Positions 24,985-36,396 of a stretch of 64,000 nucleotides of DNA are shown here, in pieces (position 1 is the stretch's first letter; every line of letters starts with the position of its first letter). Origin of the DNA: Siphonodentalium dalli (lineage: Eukaryota > Mollusca > Scaphopoda > Gadilida > Siphonodentaliidae); the NCBI GenBank assembly GCA_032622095.1, contig CP136066.1:135687917-135751916 (forward strand), in the 5' to 3' direction. Under the pieces are notes generated by a model that ran no database searches, was not told the origin of the DNA, and saw only the letters and a list, made by a program, of their open reading frames with translations. The position numbers and the translations under genes were made by a program.

Positions 24985-25476
24985 ATTATTAATACAAATT
25001 GACAACAAACACCGCTATTCTTATATATTATTGGTGAAATCATTTGTGTTACATAGTTACATCCCGAATCGAAATGTTTACATTTGCGCATAGTTCAGAT
25101 GTTTTCTATGGATTGGTATGGTCTCTTTTCGGCGACTCTGCATGCTTTTCTTCTCTGAGGAGATAATTACTAAAGATAAGTGATGACCCGCTTGGTGTTA
25201 GATCCTCTTCACCCTCTTCTAAACTAAATCATATATCTAAATCGTAAATTTCTGTTTGAAATGTTTTGTCTGATGTACATTTATTGTGGATCGAATAAAT
25301 AATGTTTAACAAAAAAACAGGAATATTTTTATTACCATATTGATTTAGGTATAAAAATAACCGGTTAAGACTGATTGGGTGTTTAAAATGATCCTCAATA
25401 TTGCCCCCACAAATTAAGCAATTACTGTATTAGTTTAGGTTAGTAACGTTGAAAATTCAAATATCAATACTAGTAT
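24985..25476. other. Intronic stretch without visible features
   Basis: AT-rich intron sequence between the array ending at 24980 and the Mutator-like MITE. I see no exon, inverted repeat or tandem structure here. Confidence 0.5.
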
Positions 25477-26419
25477 GCAGAATGATAGTCCAAGTCTTCT
25501 CGTACTAAAACCAGCTAAGATATTATGATGGCGAGATGCTGGCATTTAGTCCGAGTTCGCGGCCTATGCATTCCTATGACACGACTTACGCCCAGGATCT
25601 GTGGCGGGAATTTGTGGTGTATTTTACTCGATTTACCTAACAAATCAATACATGATGCTATATACATCAGAAAGAGTGACATCTTGTGGTCATAATGGTG
25701 TATAATAATCTTAACTTTCATGTTAAATTACGCATAGAATATTCCGGTTGATTGTCACCGACATCGCTGTTTTTATATTTTGTTTACGTTTCAACTTAAA
25801 GCCGAAGTGTTATGAATAACTTAGGCATAGTCCGGAGTTTGTTTTGGCCGAGACAAACAAAATGGCAGCCCCATATTATTCTAATGCTTGTTGTGTTTAC
25901 ACTGTATTAAACTGTGAGATGGTTGTAATTCCCGTAATTTATTTAATGTATTACATTTATATCTTCAATATTTACTTTATCTATGTTCTTATTTATTTAT
26001 TGACCCGTATAATTACAATTACTATGGAGAATTCATCGTGCGTGGTTGATAGAAAATCTACGGAATATTTTCACCAGAAAATGCCGAACGCAGTTCGCGA
26101 GGTCAACTGAGTTCGCATACTTTTAAAAATATGTAAACACTGCGGTAAATGTCTCTTTTCACATTATATTACCGTTTTCAATTCACAACTGATGTGGGTT
26201 TCAGATCAAATAGCAAGTCTTCTGCGGAAAATATCTGTTTATTGTCGCAATTGTGATATTTTATTTCATATAAAATTCTGGTTTTATTTGAGCGGGTCAC
26301 TAACGCTTAAGTCGTGTCATAGGAATGCATAGGCCGTGAACTCGGACTAAATGCCAGCATCTCGCCATCATAATATCTTAGCTGGTTTTAGTACGAGAAG
26401 ACTTGGACTAGCAGAATGA
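25477..26419. mobile_element. Mutator-like MITE with 103-bp inverted repeats and 9-bp target duplication
   Basis: 25486-25588 is the inverse of 26308-26410 over 103 bp with about one mismatch; the ends read TAGTCCAAGTCTTCTCGTAC. GCAGAATGA flanks both sides (25477-25485 and 26411-26419), a perfect 9-bp duplication. Long terminal inverted repeats with 9-bp duplications are typical of MULEs (established knowledge). The 719-bp interior has no transposase. High identity of the ends suggests a recent insertion. The right end lies 68 bp upstream of the exon at 26478. Confidence 0.8.
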
Positions 26420-26477
26420 TTGTAGCCATGGAGAAACATATTAATAAAGTTAACATTTCTTCTTTAACTTTGAGTAG

Positions 26478-26870
26478 ACATATCATGAAAAAGATTTGCC
26501 AGCGCTATCTGAGAACACCTTCCATGTAGATGGAAATGTCACTGAATTCAGAGCAGACGTTCACAGACCTGACATTATAACACCTGCGAAAGACAACATT
26601 ACATACAAGACTTGCAGTGTGCACCAATGTGAAGGTCCAGATTTTTATTACCATGGAGACCAAACTGAAGGAAATTTTGCACCTAGCAAAGAACATAGTG
26701 TGGAGTTGGAAAATGAAGAGGAGTTGGAAGTTGTGGCATCAAGTAGTGATGATTGTAAAGGAGAGTTGGGAGATGTGGCCTGGAAGGAAGATAATGTGGC
26801 ACTGAATTCTGATGATGGTGCAGTGTTGGGTGCTGATGATTGCAATGAAAATTTAGTATCAAGCTCTGCT
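26478..26870 (+). CDS. Exon 'e' of the unrecognised nuclear-type gene (acidic)
   Basis: A 131-codon exon in phase 0 at both ends. The acceptor is TTTGAGTAG (26477), somewhat weak in pyrimidines but preceded by 'catttcttctttaac'. The donor is GCT|GTGAGT (26871). The product is acidic in its second half, with repeated 'DD' pairs (VVASSSDDCKGELGDV; ALNSDDGAVLGADDCNENL) spaced about 18-20 residues apart, like a degenerate repeat. Composition and phase fit the neighbouring exons. No known domain. Confidence 0.65.
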
Positions 26871-26964
26871 GTGAGTAGTTTTAAATTGTGAAAGTTCAAT
26901 GCACAAAACTCATTAGCTTGGCTATATTGAATATTATAACATAATAGAATTTTGATTGATTATA

Positions 26965-27127
26965 TTAGCTCAACTTGACACAGTCAAGTTTAAGCTAATT
27001 ACCATGGGTTGGCTTCCGCTGTCCGTCTGTCAACAATTTCCTTTTGCACGCCCTACAGGTCACATCCAATCGTCATCAAACTTCATGTGGATCATGTGAC
27101 CTTTAGATTGGAGCTTACCATTTTTAT
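26965..27127 (+). repeat. AGCTC-family fragment (5' end only)
   Basis: Hairpin AGCTCAACTTGACACAGTCAAGTTTAAGCT, a short GTCCGTCTGTC tract and part of one monomer. It is cut off at 27127 by a fragment of the CCCCCGCAACGAAG family. Confidence 0.6.
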
Positions 27128-27302
27128 ATCCCCTGCAACGAAGTTAGGGGGGTATACTGGAGTCAGTTGTACCGTCGTCCGTCAGTGGACGGACCAAGAG
27201 AATAGCCATTTAAAAGTCACGCGACGGTTCGTTTTCCGATAAAAGACACGCGACGGTTCGTTATTATCTGAAAACAAACTGTCGCGTGACTTTTAAATGG
27301 CG
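27128..27302. repeat. CCCC-family fragment followed by an imperfect palindrome
   Basis: 27128-27195 matches the start of the repeat at 12302 (CCCCTGCAACGAAGTTAGGG...GTCCGTC). Immediately after, 'atttaaaagtcacgcgacgg' (about 27208-27227) is mirrored by 'cgcgtgacttttaaatgg' (about 27283-27300), with an extra copy of 'acgcgacggttcgtt' between, so the region can fold into a hairpin. Confidence 0.55.
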
Positions 27303-28034
27303 ATCTAGATTTTGATAGATATTAGTAACTAAGATAACTATATGATGATATGAAACCTGAGCCACGGCAATTCCGTTTGAATGCCCAAACACGAAGAAAA
27401 TCTCGTTTGTCGCCGAAAGCGAACCGTCTCGTTTATCGGATTTCCACCGTCTCTTTATCGGAATGCCACTGATCCTCACGTCGCAGTTCTCCCCCGTGTT
27501 TACGGTACTTTCAGAATGCCATAGACTAAAACGAGAATGCGACGATGCCGTAAACATTAAAATATGTGTCCACATTAAAATACGTGTCTGGTCTAGAAAG
27601 ACTGAAACTGCAGAAATTAACTCTACGTGGCATATGGAAAGTATACTATAAATCGGGGTTGTGGAATAATTTATTGTCGTCCTCGGCTGTATTCTTTTAT
27701 TCATAATAGTTCGCACAATTAAATGGTGACGGTTTACCCAAAATGAAGACAAGTTACATAATCACACACAAAAACGATTTTTGAAATTAAAAATTTGCAT
27801 TGTTCACGGTACCACTCTGCAGTATTAATGCGACGGTGTAGCAATTATTGCTCGAGATTTTGGGGGACTTCAACCTGTACTGTAATATTTACTGTAAACC
27901 AGTGATACAATATCACTGCTGTAAACCCACGGATTTGCGGCCACCGTGTGACATCAAAATGTAGGAAATGATTGTGTTGGCCTATCCTATTATATAAAAT
28001 ATGTTTACATCAATTTATTTGGGACATTAAACAA
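27303..28034. other. No supported gene or element
   Basis: A 162-codon minus-strand open frame covers 27752-27264. It has no recognisable domain, runs into the palindrome at its 3' end, and shows no coding-like composition. I do not call it. Nothing else stands out. Confidence 0.45.
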
Positions 28035-28275
28035 ACACTGCGAAAATATGTCGAAACAGAAGAGCGAACATTTGAGCAAAACTGCGAAACAAAACTGCGA
28101 TAATTGCGAAAACATCGAACCAAGACAGCGAAAATGCCGAAAAATTGACGAAAACGTACAACGTTACGGCGTGCGATAATGACGAAAAAACTCTGATAAT
28201 GTCGGAAAAAACAACGTCAATGACGCCACATTTTTCGCAGTTTTATCGCATTTTTTTCGCATATGCGAAATAGGT
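28035..28275. other. GCGAAA/TTTTCGC-rich patch
   Basis: In about 240 bp the words GCGAAA, TCGAAA, CGAAAA and their complements (TTTTCGC, TTTCGC) recur well over a dozen times at irregular spacing. They flip orientation around 28230, so the two halves are roughly complementary. CpG content is far above the surroundings. There is no ORF. It may be the subterminal region of an unrecognised element. Confidence 0.5.
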
Positions 28276-29013
28276 TTTGACATGCTCCCTAACTCATCAT
28301 GAGTCACTGCTGGGCAGTCCATGCATCAGATGACCGAAATTGTTACATGTATGTGACCTGACCCCAGACCCCACCCCATCATTTTCTAATAATCGTAGCT
28401 GAAAGTTCAAGTTTCGAAATCAAAACGACAAGAGAGTTGTGCTTTATAGTATTACGAGCAAAATATAATACATGTATACTGAAATATATGATATTTGTCC
28501 ACTTTTCTATATTATACTGTATATTTGGTTACTTCGATGTGTGATTTTCAAACGTTCACGTTGTTTCATAGAGGCAGAATGTTTTATTTATATATACAGT
28601 GAGCTACTTAGGGAAAGTTCAATTTGGAAATCGTTTAGATAAAACAATGAATTTTTGGACCCTCAGAAATAAATCTATATTCTCTTCCAAGTGGCTTGTC
28701 CAAAAATCGATTAGCGGGGCAATTGTGAGATCGCACGCTGTTCGAATTTCGCGCCAAGTTGTGACCCCTGAGCAAGGTCACTCGTACTGTGTCTGTTTCG
28801 CTCCACCCAAGCGTTAACACGGGTACCCGATTATGAGCAGTGAAAGATCTTGTCAGTATGCTAGTCACATTGTGACTGTACCTCCCCCTTGTCCCCCGGG
28901 GAGCAGTAGATGGATTACTGAATGTTCAGGCTCATCGGGGTAATAATTGTCCAACGCATTGAAACATGGTACATGTCTAATGCGTGTAATTAAATGTACG
29001 ATTATTATTATTA

Positions 29014-29955
29014 TTATAGTTTGTGGCTTCTATGTAGCAAGGTTTCTACTACTGGTCTTGTTATTAATCCCCCAAAGCGCCTATTTCTTTCAACCAAAAA
29101 TCTGCGACAATAAAAAAGAAAATGTTCTGCTGTTTCATTGGCACCACAAATACATAACGGACTATCTCTCAGATGGTTGCTGAAAAGATCATAGTTTAAA
29201 TTACTGCATTCCAGTCTTAATCGGCAATGGTATATCTGACTTGCTCTCGTATATACATATTCCAAGTATCTAGGACACTCTTTGAGGTCGCTATTCAAAA
29301 ATGTTTTGAAGTCTGAGAGTGTTTCACATTTCCTCGCTTCTGGTTTTAACTCATTCCAAAGATTGATTGTGTGTGGAAGAAATGATTTTTGATAAGTAAC
29401 AGAGTTGCAGAAGGGTACTCTAAGATCATCTGATCTTGTGTCATATCCACTAGTACGCGATACTTTATTTGGAACAGCATTGTATAAGTAAGGGGGAGTG
29501 AGTTTTTTTGTCATTTTAAAAAAGAGCATGAATTTAGTCTTTTCTCTCCGTTTTGATAATTTTTCCCACCCAATTTCTTGAAGAACTATGCATTTATTAC
29601 AACTTCTTGTTCCACCGGTTACTATTCTAGTGGCTTCGTACTGAATATCTTGTAGTGAATCGGCTTCTTCGCCTGTACAATTGTCCCATACTGAGGAAGC
29701 ATATTCCAAGACAGGACGAATATAGGACAAATAAATTCTTTCTAGAGTTCTTCTATCAAGGATAAATTTATACTTCCTCAGTATGTACAATCTTTTGGAT
29801 GCTCGGTTTTCAATATCTTCTATATGGTCTTTCCATTTACCCTGCCGGTTGAATGTCCGACCCAAATGTTTATGTGTGTCTACCTCATTTATTCTCTCGT
29901 TGGACATGTTTAATACTGGTTGGTGAATAGGTATTTGTTTCCACGAAACAAGCAA
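29014..29955 (-). pseudogene. LINE reverse transcriptase C-terminal portion
   Basis: A 313-codon open piece. It starts after the RT palm with the typical 'HKHLGRTFNRQGKWKDHI' and 'YLSYIRPVLEYASSVWD' blocks of LINE RTs. It ends with a C-x-C-x6-H-x4-C arrangement (CICGANETAEHFLFYC), the C-terminal zinc-knuckle-like motif seen in many LINEs. It is separated from the RT core by a frame break near 29956-30012. Confidence 0.75.
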
Positions 29956-30012
29956 GGATTCTGTTTAACTGCCCAGGTCTTTGACCAGTTGAATATTTTG
30001 TGTATTAAAGTC

Positions 30013-30660
30013 TCAATTGATCGAATCTGCAGCAATTGTGGGAACTTCTATAGCAATATACAGTGATGTTTCATCCGCAAATAATCGTATATTACATGTA
30101 ATTCCCTCGACTATGTCGTTTATGTACATGAGAAATAGAAGAGGGCCGATTATTGATCCTTGAGGCACTCGTGTTGTAATGTCTTTCCATGGCGAATTAA
30201 AGTTAGAAATTGTTACTCTTTGTTGTCTACAATCAAGATAGTTTTCCAGTAGTTTTAAAAGCTTCCCAATTATCCCAATTTTAAGTTTAAAGAGGAGACC
30301 CCTGTGCCAAACCTTATCGAACGCCTTGCTTATATCGCAGAATACACCCCTTATTTCCCTCCCATCGTCAAGGGCTGAGATAATATAATGGTAAATATCG
30401 ATCAATTGGAATACTGTGCTATCGTTCCGTGTAAATCCCATCCCGACTGTAGGTTGCTTAAAAGCTTATTTGTTCGTAGGTATTTTGATATATGATAGAA
30501 TAGACATTTCTCGAAGACCTTAGACAGACAACTGAGTAAAGATACTGGTCGATAATTGGATGGATCGCTGGGATATCCATTTTTGAAAATTGGGCATACG
30601 TTTGCCTTTTTCCATTCTGAAGGAAAGTACGATCATTCAATGAAAACCCTGAAAGCAAAT
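30013..30660 (-). pseudogene. LINE reverse transcriptase core, degenerate active site
   Basis: 30441-30013 keeps the RT blocks 'FCDISKAFDKVWH' (first catalytic Asp), 'RVPQGSIIGPLLFLMYINDI' and 'RLFADETSLY'. The last should be F/YADD; here the second Asp is Glu, which would impair catalysis. Upstream (30660-30442) the 'WKKANVCPIFK' and 'NYRPVSLLS' RT blocks are readable only in shifted frames with a stop. This part belongs to the LINE and is not functional. Confidence 0.8.
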
Positions 30661-31339
30661 GCTAGTGGTTTAGCTAGTGATATTGAACAATTTTTTAATA
30701 CTTTGGGACTAATACCGTCGTAACCGGCTGCTTGCGATGTCTTGATTGAGTTTAAACTTTCGAGTACACGTTCATCAGATATTTCAATCTCGCTCAGGCA
30801 CTTATCCGTTAACCAATCAAAGATGGGTAACTCTAACTTATCTTCATCAGGTATAAAGGAGGAGATTTTACAAAAATAATTCTTTAATAAATCTGCCTTA
30901 TCTTCATTTCCTAAACTGGTCGGTTTTTAGGGCTGTTATTGGTTTAGATTCAGGTTTCATGAGGTGGTTTAATGTTTTCCACCAGAGTGAGGAATCAGTG
31001 AAACAACTACCCAGTATTGACTGTTTTCTCCAGTTTGTTTTCTCCAGAGATTTTTGCTTGGAACTTCTTATTTTTGCTATAACTTCATTTCTTTTCTTAT
31101 AATTCGTCCACGCTTCAATTGTTCCTCTTTGTTTTGCTAATTTGTATTAACGTATCCTTTGTCTCATAAGTTTACGAATTTCATATGTTAACCATTCAGG
31201 TTCATTTTGTCAAATTATTACAAGTTTATTTGGTATATAAAGGTTCGCGATGTCAATTATTTTTTTCGTAAGAGCTTCTGCTATTTCATCAGATCGAATT
31301 GCTGAGAGATCTCTCTTAAAGTCCCCCGCGTTAAAGGCA

Positions 31340-31831
31340 TTATTCATTATAATCCCATATCCTTCTTTTCATGATTTCACTTGGCTTCTTAAATTTCAAA
31401 TTCAAACGTAGTAAGATTGGACAATGAAACTGAGTTAAATCTGAAAAGAATGGATCTAAGATTTCATTCGATTCAACAACCTCAGGGGTATTTGTTAAAT
31501 ATAAGTCTGTGAGAGAAGAAGAACTTTCTGTAAAGTATGTAGCTTGTTTAATTATTTGCTTTAAGCGCTGATTAATATATTTAATTGGTTTTGTTTCTAA
31601 TGGTATTTGGTTTGAATTAAAATCTCCAGTTATTATGACATGTGGGATATTAGTACGATCGCCCAATGCCAAATCAATATTTGTATATATTTTTTCCCAT
31701 ATACTGATGGGTGTATTTGGTGGTCTATAAAACGTACCAAGCAAACATCTCATTGTGGATGTTGCAATCTCTAGCCATACACTCTCTACGTCAGGGATTT
31801 CAATAGGGTTGCCACGACTTTGAGTTTTCAT
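31340..31831 (-). pseudogene. LINE APE-type endonuclease fragment
   Basis: 163 codons carrying late endonuclease motifs: 'LLGTFYRPPNT', 'HVIITGDFN' (catalytic GDFN block), 'SSSLTDLYLTNTP' and a 'SDLTQFHCPILLRL' block equivalent to the SDH motif, with His displaced. The N-terminal third of the domain is absent, showing 5' truncation. About 900 bp downstream, to the RT core, is frame-broken. Confidence 0.75.
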
Positions 31832-32663
31832 AATCGGTTAGTCCATTAATCGTTTATATATGTGGCCTATATTGCACCCAGTTAAAGACGTGATCAAATC
31901 GAAATTACAATGACTACATTACATCCAGTCTGAACACAGTTATAAATTGTCAGTCAGCAGGCTTGTCATTCTGAGGCTCCCACCCGTCATCGGTCACCTA
32001 AACTCAAATTTACGCGGCAGGTAAACTCATCACTATTCCCGCTGACGAGAAATTTAAAACTTATCTGTCCAGTCAATCAATGTTCCCTGTGAATATGCAT
32101 CACGGTCATGGTGCCAAATGAAAGCATGCTGAATTGTCGCATACTTATTGAAAACGGACTATTGTTAGTTTTGCCGAAAATCCCATTATGTACCGATTGC
32201 GTCACCTGACATATTATAGCACCTTAATTTTTATTTTGCGGGTTTCGGTGTGTGTGCGGCCTGCCTGTTACTGTACTTTTAGTTTTGTTATTCAATGTGC
32301 GTGCAACGCATCGTGAAGCGCGGTAGCGGGGTGGGGGTTGTATATACGTTACCAAGTTGGAGAATGTAATGTATGTAGCACTAATAAGTGATGACACCAA
32401 CTTGTTATTGATTAACTGTCTGGTAACACTGAACATTCCATGTCCCGCAAACTTTGTGACTTTGTTAATTATTATCAATAATGGTGAACGTTTTACAGTA
32501 TGAAATTTGAAAAAAGAATATTAGATGCAGTCCCCATGCCCCTTCGTCCTTTTTGGATATGATGATCGCTAATTACAGAAGATACGTTTACAGTTAAACA
32601 TAATATAAACAATGGCAAGCCTGTAACACGACATCAAGGGCCACACCGAACTCTTTGATGATG

Positions 32664-32664
<1 letters not shown>
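31832..32664. other. Intronic stretch without supported features
   Basis: No exon, terminal repeat or tandem structure is evident. Minor GC-rich words occur at about 32240-32345. Confidence 0.45.

Positions 32665-32731
<67 letters not shown>
32665..32731. repeat. 67-nt uninterrupted poly(C) tract
   Basis: A run of C from 32665 to 32731 with no interruption. The apparent Gly-rich minus-strand ORF here is only this homopolymer translated. The exact length may be a sequencing or assembly artefact. Confidence 0.9.
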
Positions 32732-32732
<1 letters not shown>

Positions 32733-32894
32733 TTTGGGCGATTAGTCGACGAATGTAAATAACCGTCGACTACCACACATGCCGAAGGTTAGTCGAATAA
32801 TCGTGGCAAGCCTAGATTTCAAGGTCAGTACGTCTTTGAAATAAAGTGAATCCCATACATAGACAGCAATACCACCCATGAAACCACTGTGAGG

Positions 32895-33512
32895 GTTAGC
32901 CACTTCATGAAATGACTGAAATATTGTGAATTTCTTTACACAGTCTGCCTGTGAGGGTCAATCACTTCGTGAAATGACTGAAACTTTCATTCATTTCATG
33001 AAATATTTTGAATTTCTTTGCGCAGTCTGCCTAAAAGCATGCAGTCAAAGTGTGAAAAACATAATCAACTTACTGCTATATGTGGCCATCTTTATCCATA
33101 GTGCATGGGAAACCCAGACTCCCCCAAAATCAGGGTTCAGTTGAACGAGCTAGCGGTGACATTATGGACATACTTGTTATGTGTGGATGGTTGATAATAA
33201 TAAGGATTGGTCTATGGGAATTAAGTTTGTGCAGTTCTCAAAGAATTCTTCATATCATGCTGGCATCAAGAGGAGTTAACCTATATGAATAAAAGTATCA
33301 ATAAATGAATATGTGCTTGTTGTCCAATCCACAGCAACACCAGTCATAAAGCACAATACAGTGAAATGACTATTTCATGAAATGCCTGGGTTCAAATTCT
33401 AGTCATTTTGTGAAACGTCTGAAAATTTAGTCATTTCATGAAGTGACTGACCCCAACAATGGTTTCATGAAATGACTCAAATTTTTAGTCATTTCACGAA
33501 ATGACTGATTTC
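32895..33512. repeat. Clusters of AGTCATTTCATGAAATGACT-type palindromes
   Basis: Near-perfect copies of a 20-bp palindrome, or of its half GAAATGACT, occur around 32905, 32965, 32990, 33365, 33380, 33430, 33470 and 33490, with about 350 bp of unrelated sequence between the two clusters. No ORF and no target duplication is resolved. The two clusters may be the subterminal regions of one element. Confidence 0.55.
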
Positions 33513-33771
33513 ACAATCTGACTAACATAATATTTTATTATATATCTGCTTTATTTTCACCATATGTTGTATTCATTTTATCATTGGAAATGAAAAACTA
33601 ATATGTTTAAATTGTCGTGCTTTAAATGTCAGTATCATGTACTGTCGTCATGTAATTCGTTGACATATGTTTGGAGATAGAACACTTTGCTGAACAATTT
33701 GGCTTTGTTCATGAGTGCTAAAGTGGCTTTTAGGTTTTTAAATCATTCCAAAGTACAAAATTAGCACATTA

Positions 33772-35142
33772 CCATAAATTTCGGTGTATAAGTCGCATCT
33801 TTTTTACCTGAATATATAGCCCAGTATATTGGTGCGCCTTATACAACGGTAACTCAAAATGAGGGTTTGAGCCACGACCGGTAAGTACACAAGTGTCGGG
33901 AAGACAAGGAGATATTCACAGCAAATATCGGCAGAGATTCAGCCACAAAACTCTCCATAAAGAAGGATAATATTCATTGAATTAAAATATTGAACACAGT
34001 TATCTTACTCTTCACTATTAACTTTTATTCCCAAAATCCCGGAAAGAAAGTGTGATATAACCGGATATGTGTGAAACCGAAAGTACAAATTCTGAATAAA
34101 CAACAAAATGGACTCGTCTTATGGTATCACCTCTAAAAGAAATGGACTCATTATTACACCATTTATTATACAAATAAACACCCCCCCTCTTCACTGTTAT
34201 TTATCATATTATATGCATTAGTATCTGAGAATTCAACGGCAAACAGCAGCAAATTCACAAACAGTTGGCGTCCTTGACCTGACTGTTTAACAATTCTGTA
34301 CACGTGCACAATTGACCCACATTCAATGACTGCGGTGTAATCACTTTGATGTCTCCAGTGTTGCGACATAGTGAAAGATCACGTCACATCGGAATGTTTA
34401 TTTAAAGCCCGGGAATGAGCATAATAAAACCCTGACTCCAAATATTTTAATGAGGCTTCAGTGCGAAGCCGCGAACTCCTGTTGATATTACATAAACATT
34501 ATTTTATGCTGTACGCTTCGGGTGCAAACATTTAATCCCCACATTGAGTATATTTGACACTTAATACTGAGGAGTGCATTGCATCACTATTATATTAGCC
34601 CAAAGCGTTTGTATTCATGATCCGCGACAATTAGGCGACAACTAAACTAACGATGCCATTATCCTAAAACAACAGCAAGCGGAGTCTCAATTTTATATTC
34701 CTATAAGTGATAGGATATTTTGTGTCTTTCCTCATAGCGTAAATTTCTATATATATATTCACATACTTCGAGCGTTATGGATAAACGTGGGATTAAGCAC
34801 AAACGTCAGAGTTACGAAACCAGATTTAAGTTGGAAGTTGTTAAGTTTGCAGAACTTAACGGTAACCGTACTGCCGAAAGACAGTTATATTGTGTGTTTA
34901 ATTGAGATTAAAGCATTCTAACGTAAATAACTTTCTTCATTTCTTCTCCCCCCAAATGTGATGTGTGAATACTTGCTCTCAATACTTACCTGTAAAATAC
35001 TTACCACGGCAGTTTTTTGAAATTCCAGCATCTAAAAATTGGTGCGTCTTATACAAAGGTATTTCACAAAAGGCAGGATTTGGGGTTGAAAAATGGGGGT
35101 GCGTCTTATACATGCATGCGACTTATACACCGAAATTTACGG
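33772..35142 (+). mobile_element. Non-autonomous pogo/Tigger-type DNA transposon
   Basis: CCATAAATTTCGGTGTATAA (33772) is mirrored by TTATACACCGAAATTTACGG (35123-35142). TA lies directly outside both ends (33770-33771, 35143-35144), the Tc1/mariner/pogo target duplication. The ends read 'TTTCGGTGTATAAGTCGCAT', a terminus type known for pogo elements in many animals. Inside there is only a 42-codon helix-turn-helix remnant (34777-34905). No catalytic domain remains, so any movement would need a partner transposase. Confidence 0.75.
34777..34905 (+). pseudogene. pogo transposase N-terminal HTH fragment
   Basis: 42 codons from an ATG: a basic start, then SYETRFKLEVVKFAELNGNR, the pattern of pogo/Tigger N-terminal HTH domains (SYxxxFKLEVVxYAxxxGNRxAA). 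A stop follows where the second helix would continue. It lies in the correct strand and place between the pogo-type ends of 33772-35142. Internal deletion has removed the rest of the gene. Confidence 0.65.
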
Positions 35143-35504
35143 TATGTCATTTGCTGTGCTATTTTAACCAAAGAATTCTACTAGAATTAAGATTTTCATA
35201 TATAAGAGTATGAAAGCGCAATTTCCAGTCAAGCATATTGATGGCCATTAGTTCCCATTGCTTACCATTGTCGGCTCAAGATAGAACATTATAGCACTGA
35301 AATGTATGCGATCACGTGTTAGAATAGAACAATACAGCACTGCCATAAAAACTAATTCGGGATATGGAACATATTTCCATGGCCTCTCATTCATATCTTG
35401 TATATGTTATACTCAATATCTTTTGTTTTTCGGACAAAAATACCGCGCCGAATCGAATGGTACAATTATCTCATTTTCTTGCCAAGATGTATAAAGAACA
35501 TTTT

Positions 35505-36130
35505 AGCACCGAGGCGACGATTATTGTGTTGGTGTCCATCGTCAGTCAGGGCATCTGTGCATCTGTCAAGAATTTCCTTTGGCACCCCCTACAGGCCACA
35601 TCCCTCATCCGGTCGTCACCAAACTTCATATGGATCCTCAGGTTGACCTCTAGATGCCACAGCATTAAATTTGCCATTAGATTTTTTTCCTGATTTCGAG
35701 GGCTGAATACTAATTCCCTCTCGTCAAATTATTCAAAGAATATATCCGTTGAGTGTTTAGTACAACTATTACATAGATATACCAACTTTCTGCATTCCTT
35801 GTCGCTCCATTAACTGTAACATTTGTCATTAGCCCCTCTCCAAGTTGAGCTTCAGTTTCGTTGATACTATCTGTTCTGCCATCTTGGATTTCACATTTGA
35901 TTCCATTGTCAGCCATGTTGTGTTTTACTATTTGCATGACCAAACTAAATCCTTTGGCATGTCCTAAAAATTGACATTTTCCATCCATTTGATCCCAAGC
36001 TTCATAGGGATCTTCGATGTGACCTTTGAACAATTTTATATAAAAAACATGGCTGCCTGGATTTCAGTTTTTGCATGAAAATTCTGATTGATCCAAAACT
36101 TCATATGGTCTCCAGGTTGACCTCTAATAT
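35505..36130 (+). repeat. Decayed AGCTC-family repeat
   Basis: Recognisable words: 'gtcaagaatttcctttggca', 'acaggccacatccctcatcc', 'catatggatcctcagg', an end-like 'caagttgagcttcagtttcg' at about 35841, then further monomer remnants to about 36125. The hairpin start is lost. Confidence 0.5.
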
Positions 36131-36396
36131 TACCAGATCACTATCATTATCACACGCTTCCCCAGGAGCTTCATAGGTTTAAAATGGGACGAAAAGTTTT
36201 CAGAAACAAAAACATTGTCCGAACCTATCACTTATAAAATATTCAACAGGTTACGGAAAACCCACTCATAAAAAAAATTTGGCATCAAAAGCTTTAAATT
36301 TGTGCTTGCTTTCGTTAAGTCAGGGTTCTCTGGACTAAGGTCATTCAGGTTATATATGTTACTAGTAGCAGATATCATTGTCTCGTTTTTTTTCAG

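Larger units (their letters stand above)
28997..31831 (-). mobile_element. 5'-truncated, decayed LINE (Jockey/CR1-like) retrotransposon
   Basis: Minus-strand fragments in order: endonuclease (31831-31340), broken reverse-transcriptase N-part, RT core (30441-30013) and RT C-part with a terminal Cys/His motif (29955-29014). It ends in an (ATT)n tract at about 29000-29016, which on the element's own strand is an (AAT)n tail. A microsatellite tail rather than long poly-A, and the APE endonuclease, fit the Jockey/CR1/L2 group. Exact clade not determined. The 5' end is missing and several frame breaks make it inactive. Confidence 0.8.

Noticed and set aside
27264-27752. 162-codon minus-strand ORF
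   Set aside because: No recognisable domain, repeat-derived 3' end, and a length within chance for this much sequence.
32594-32776. Gly-rich minus-strand ORF
   Set aside because: It is the translation of the 67-C homopolymer.
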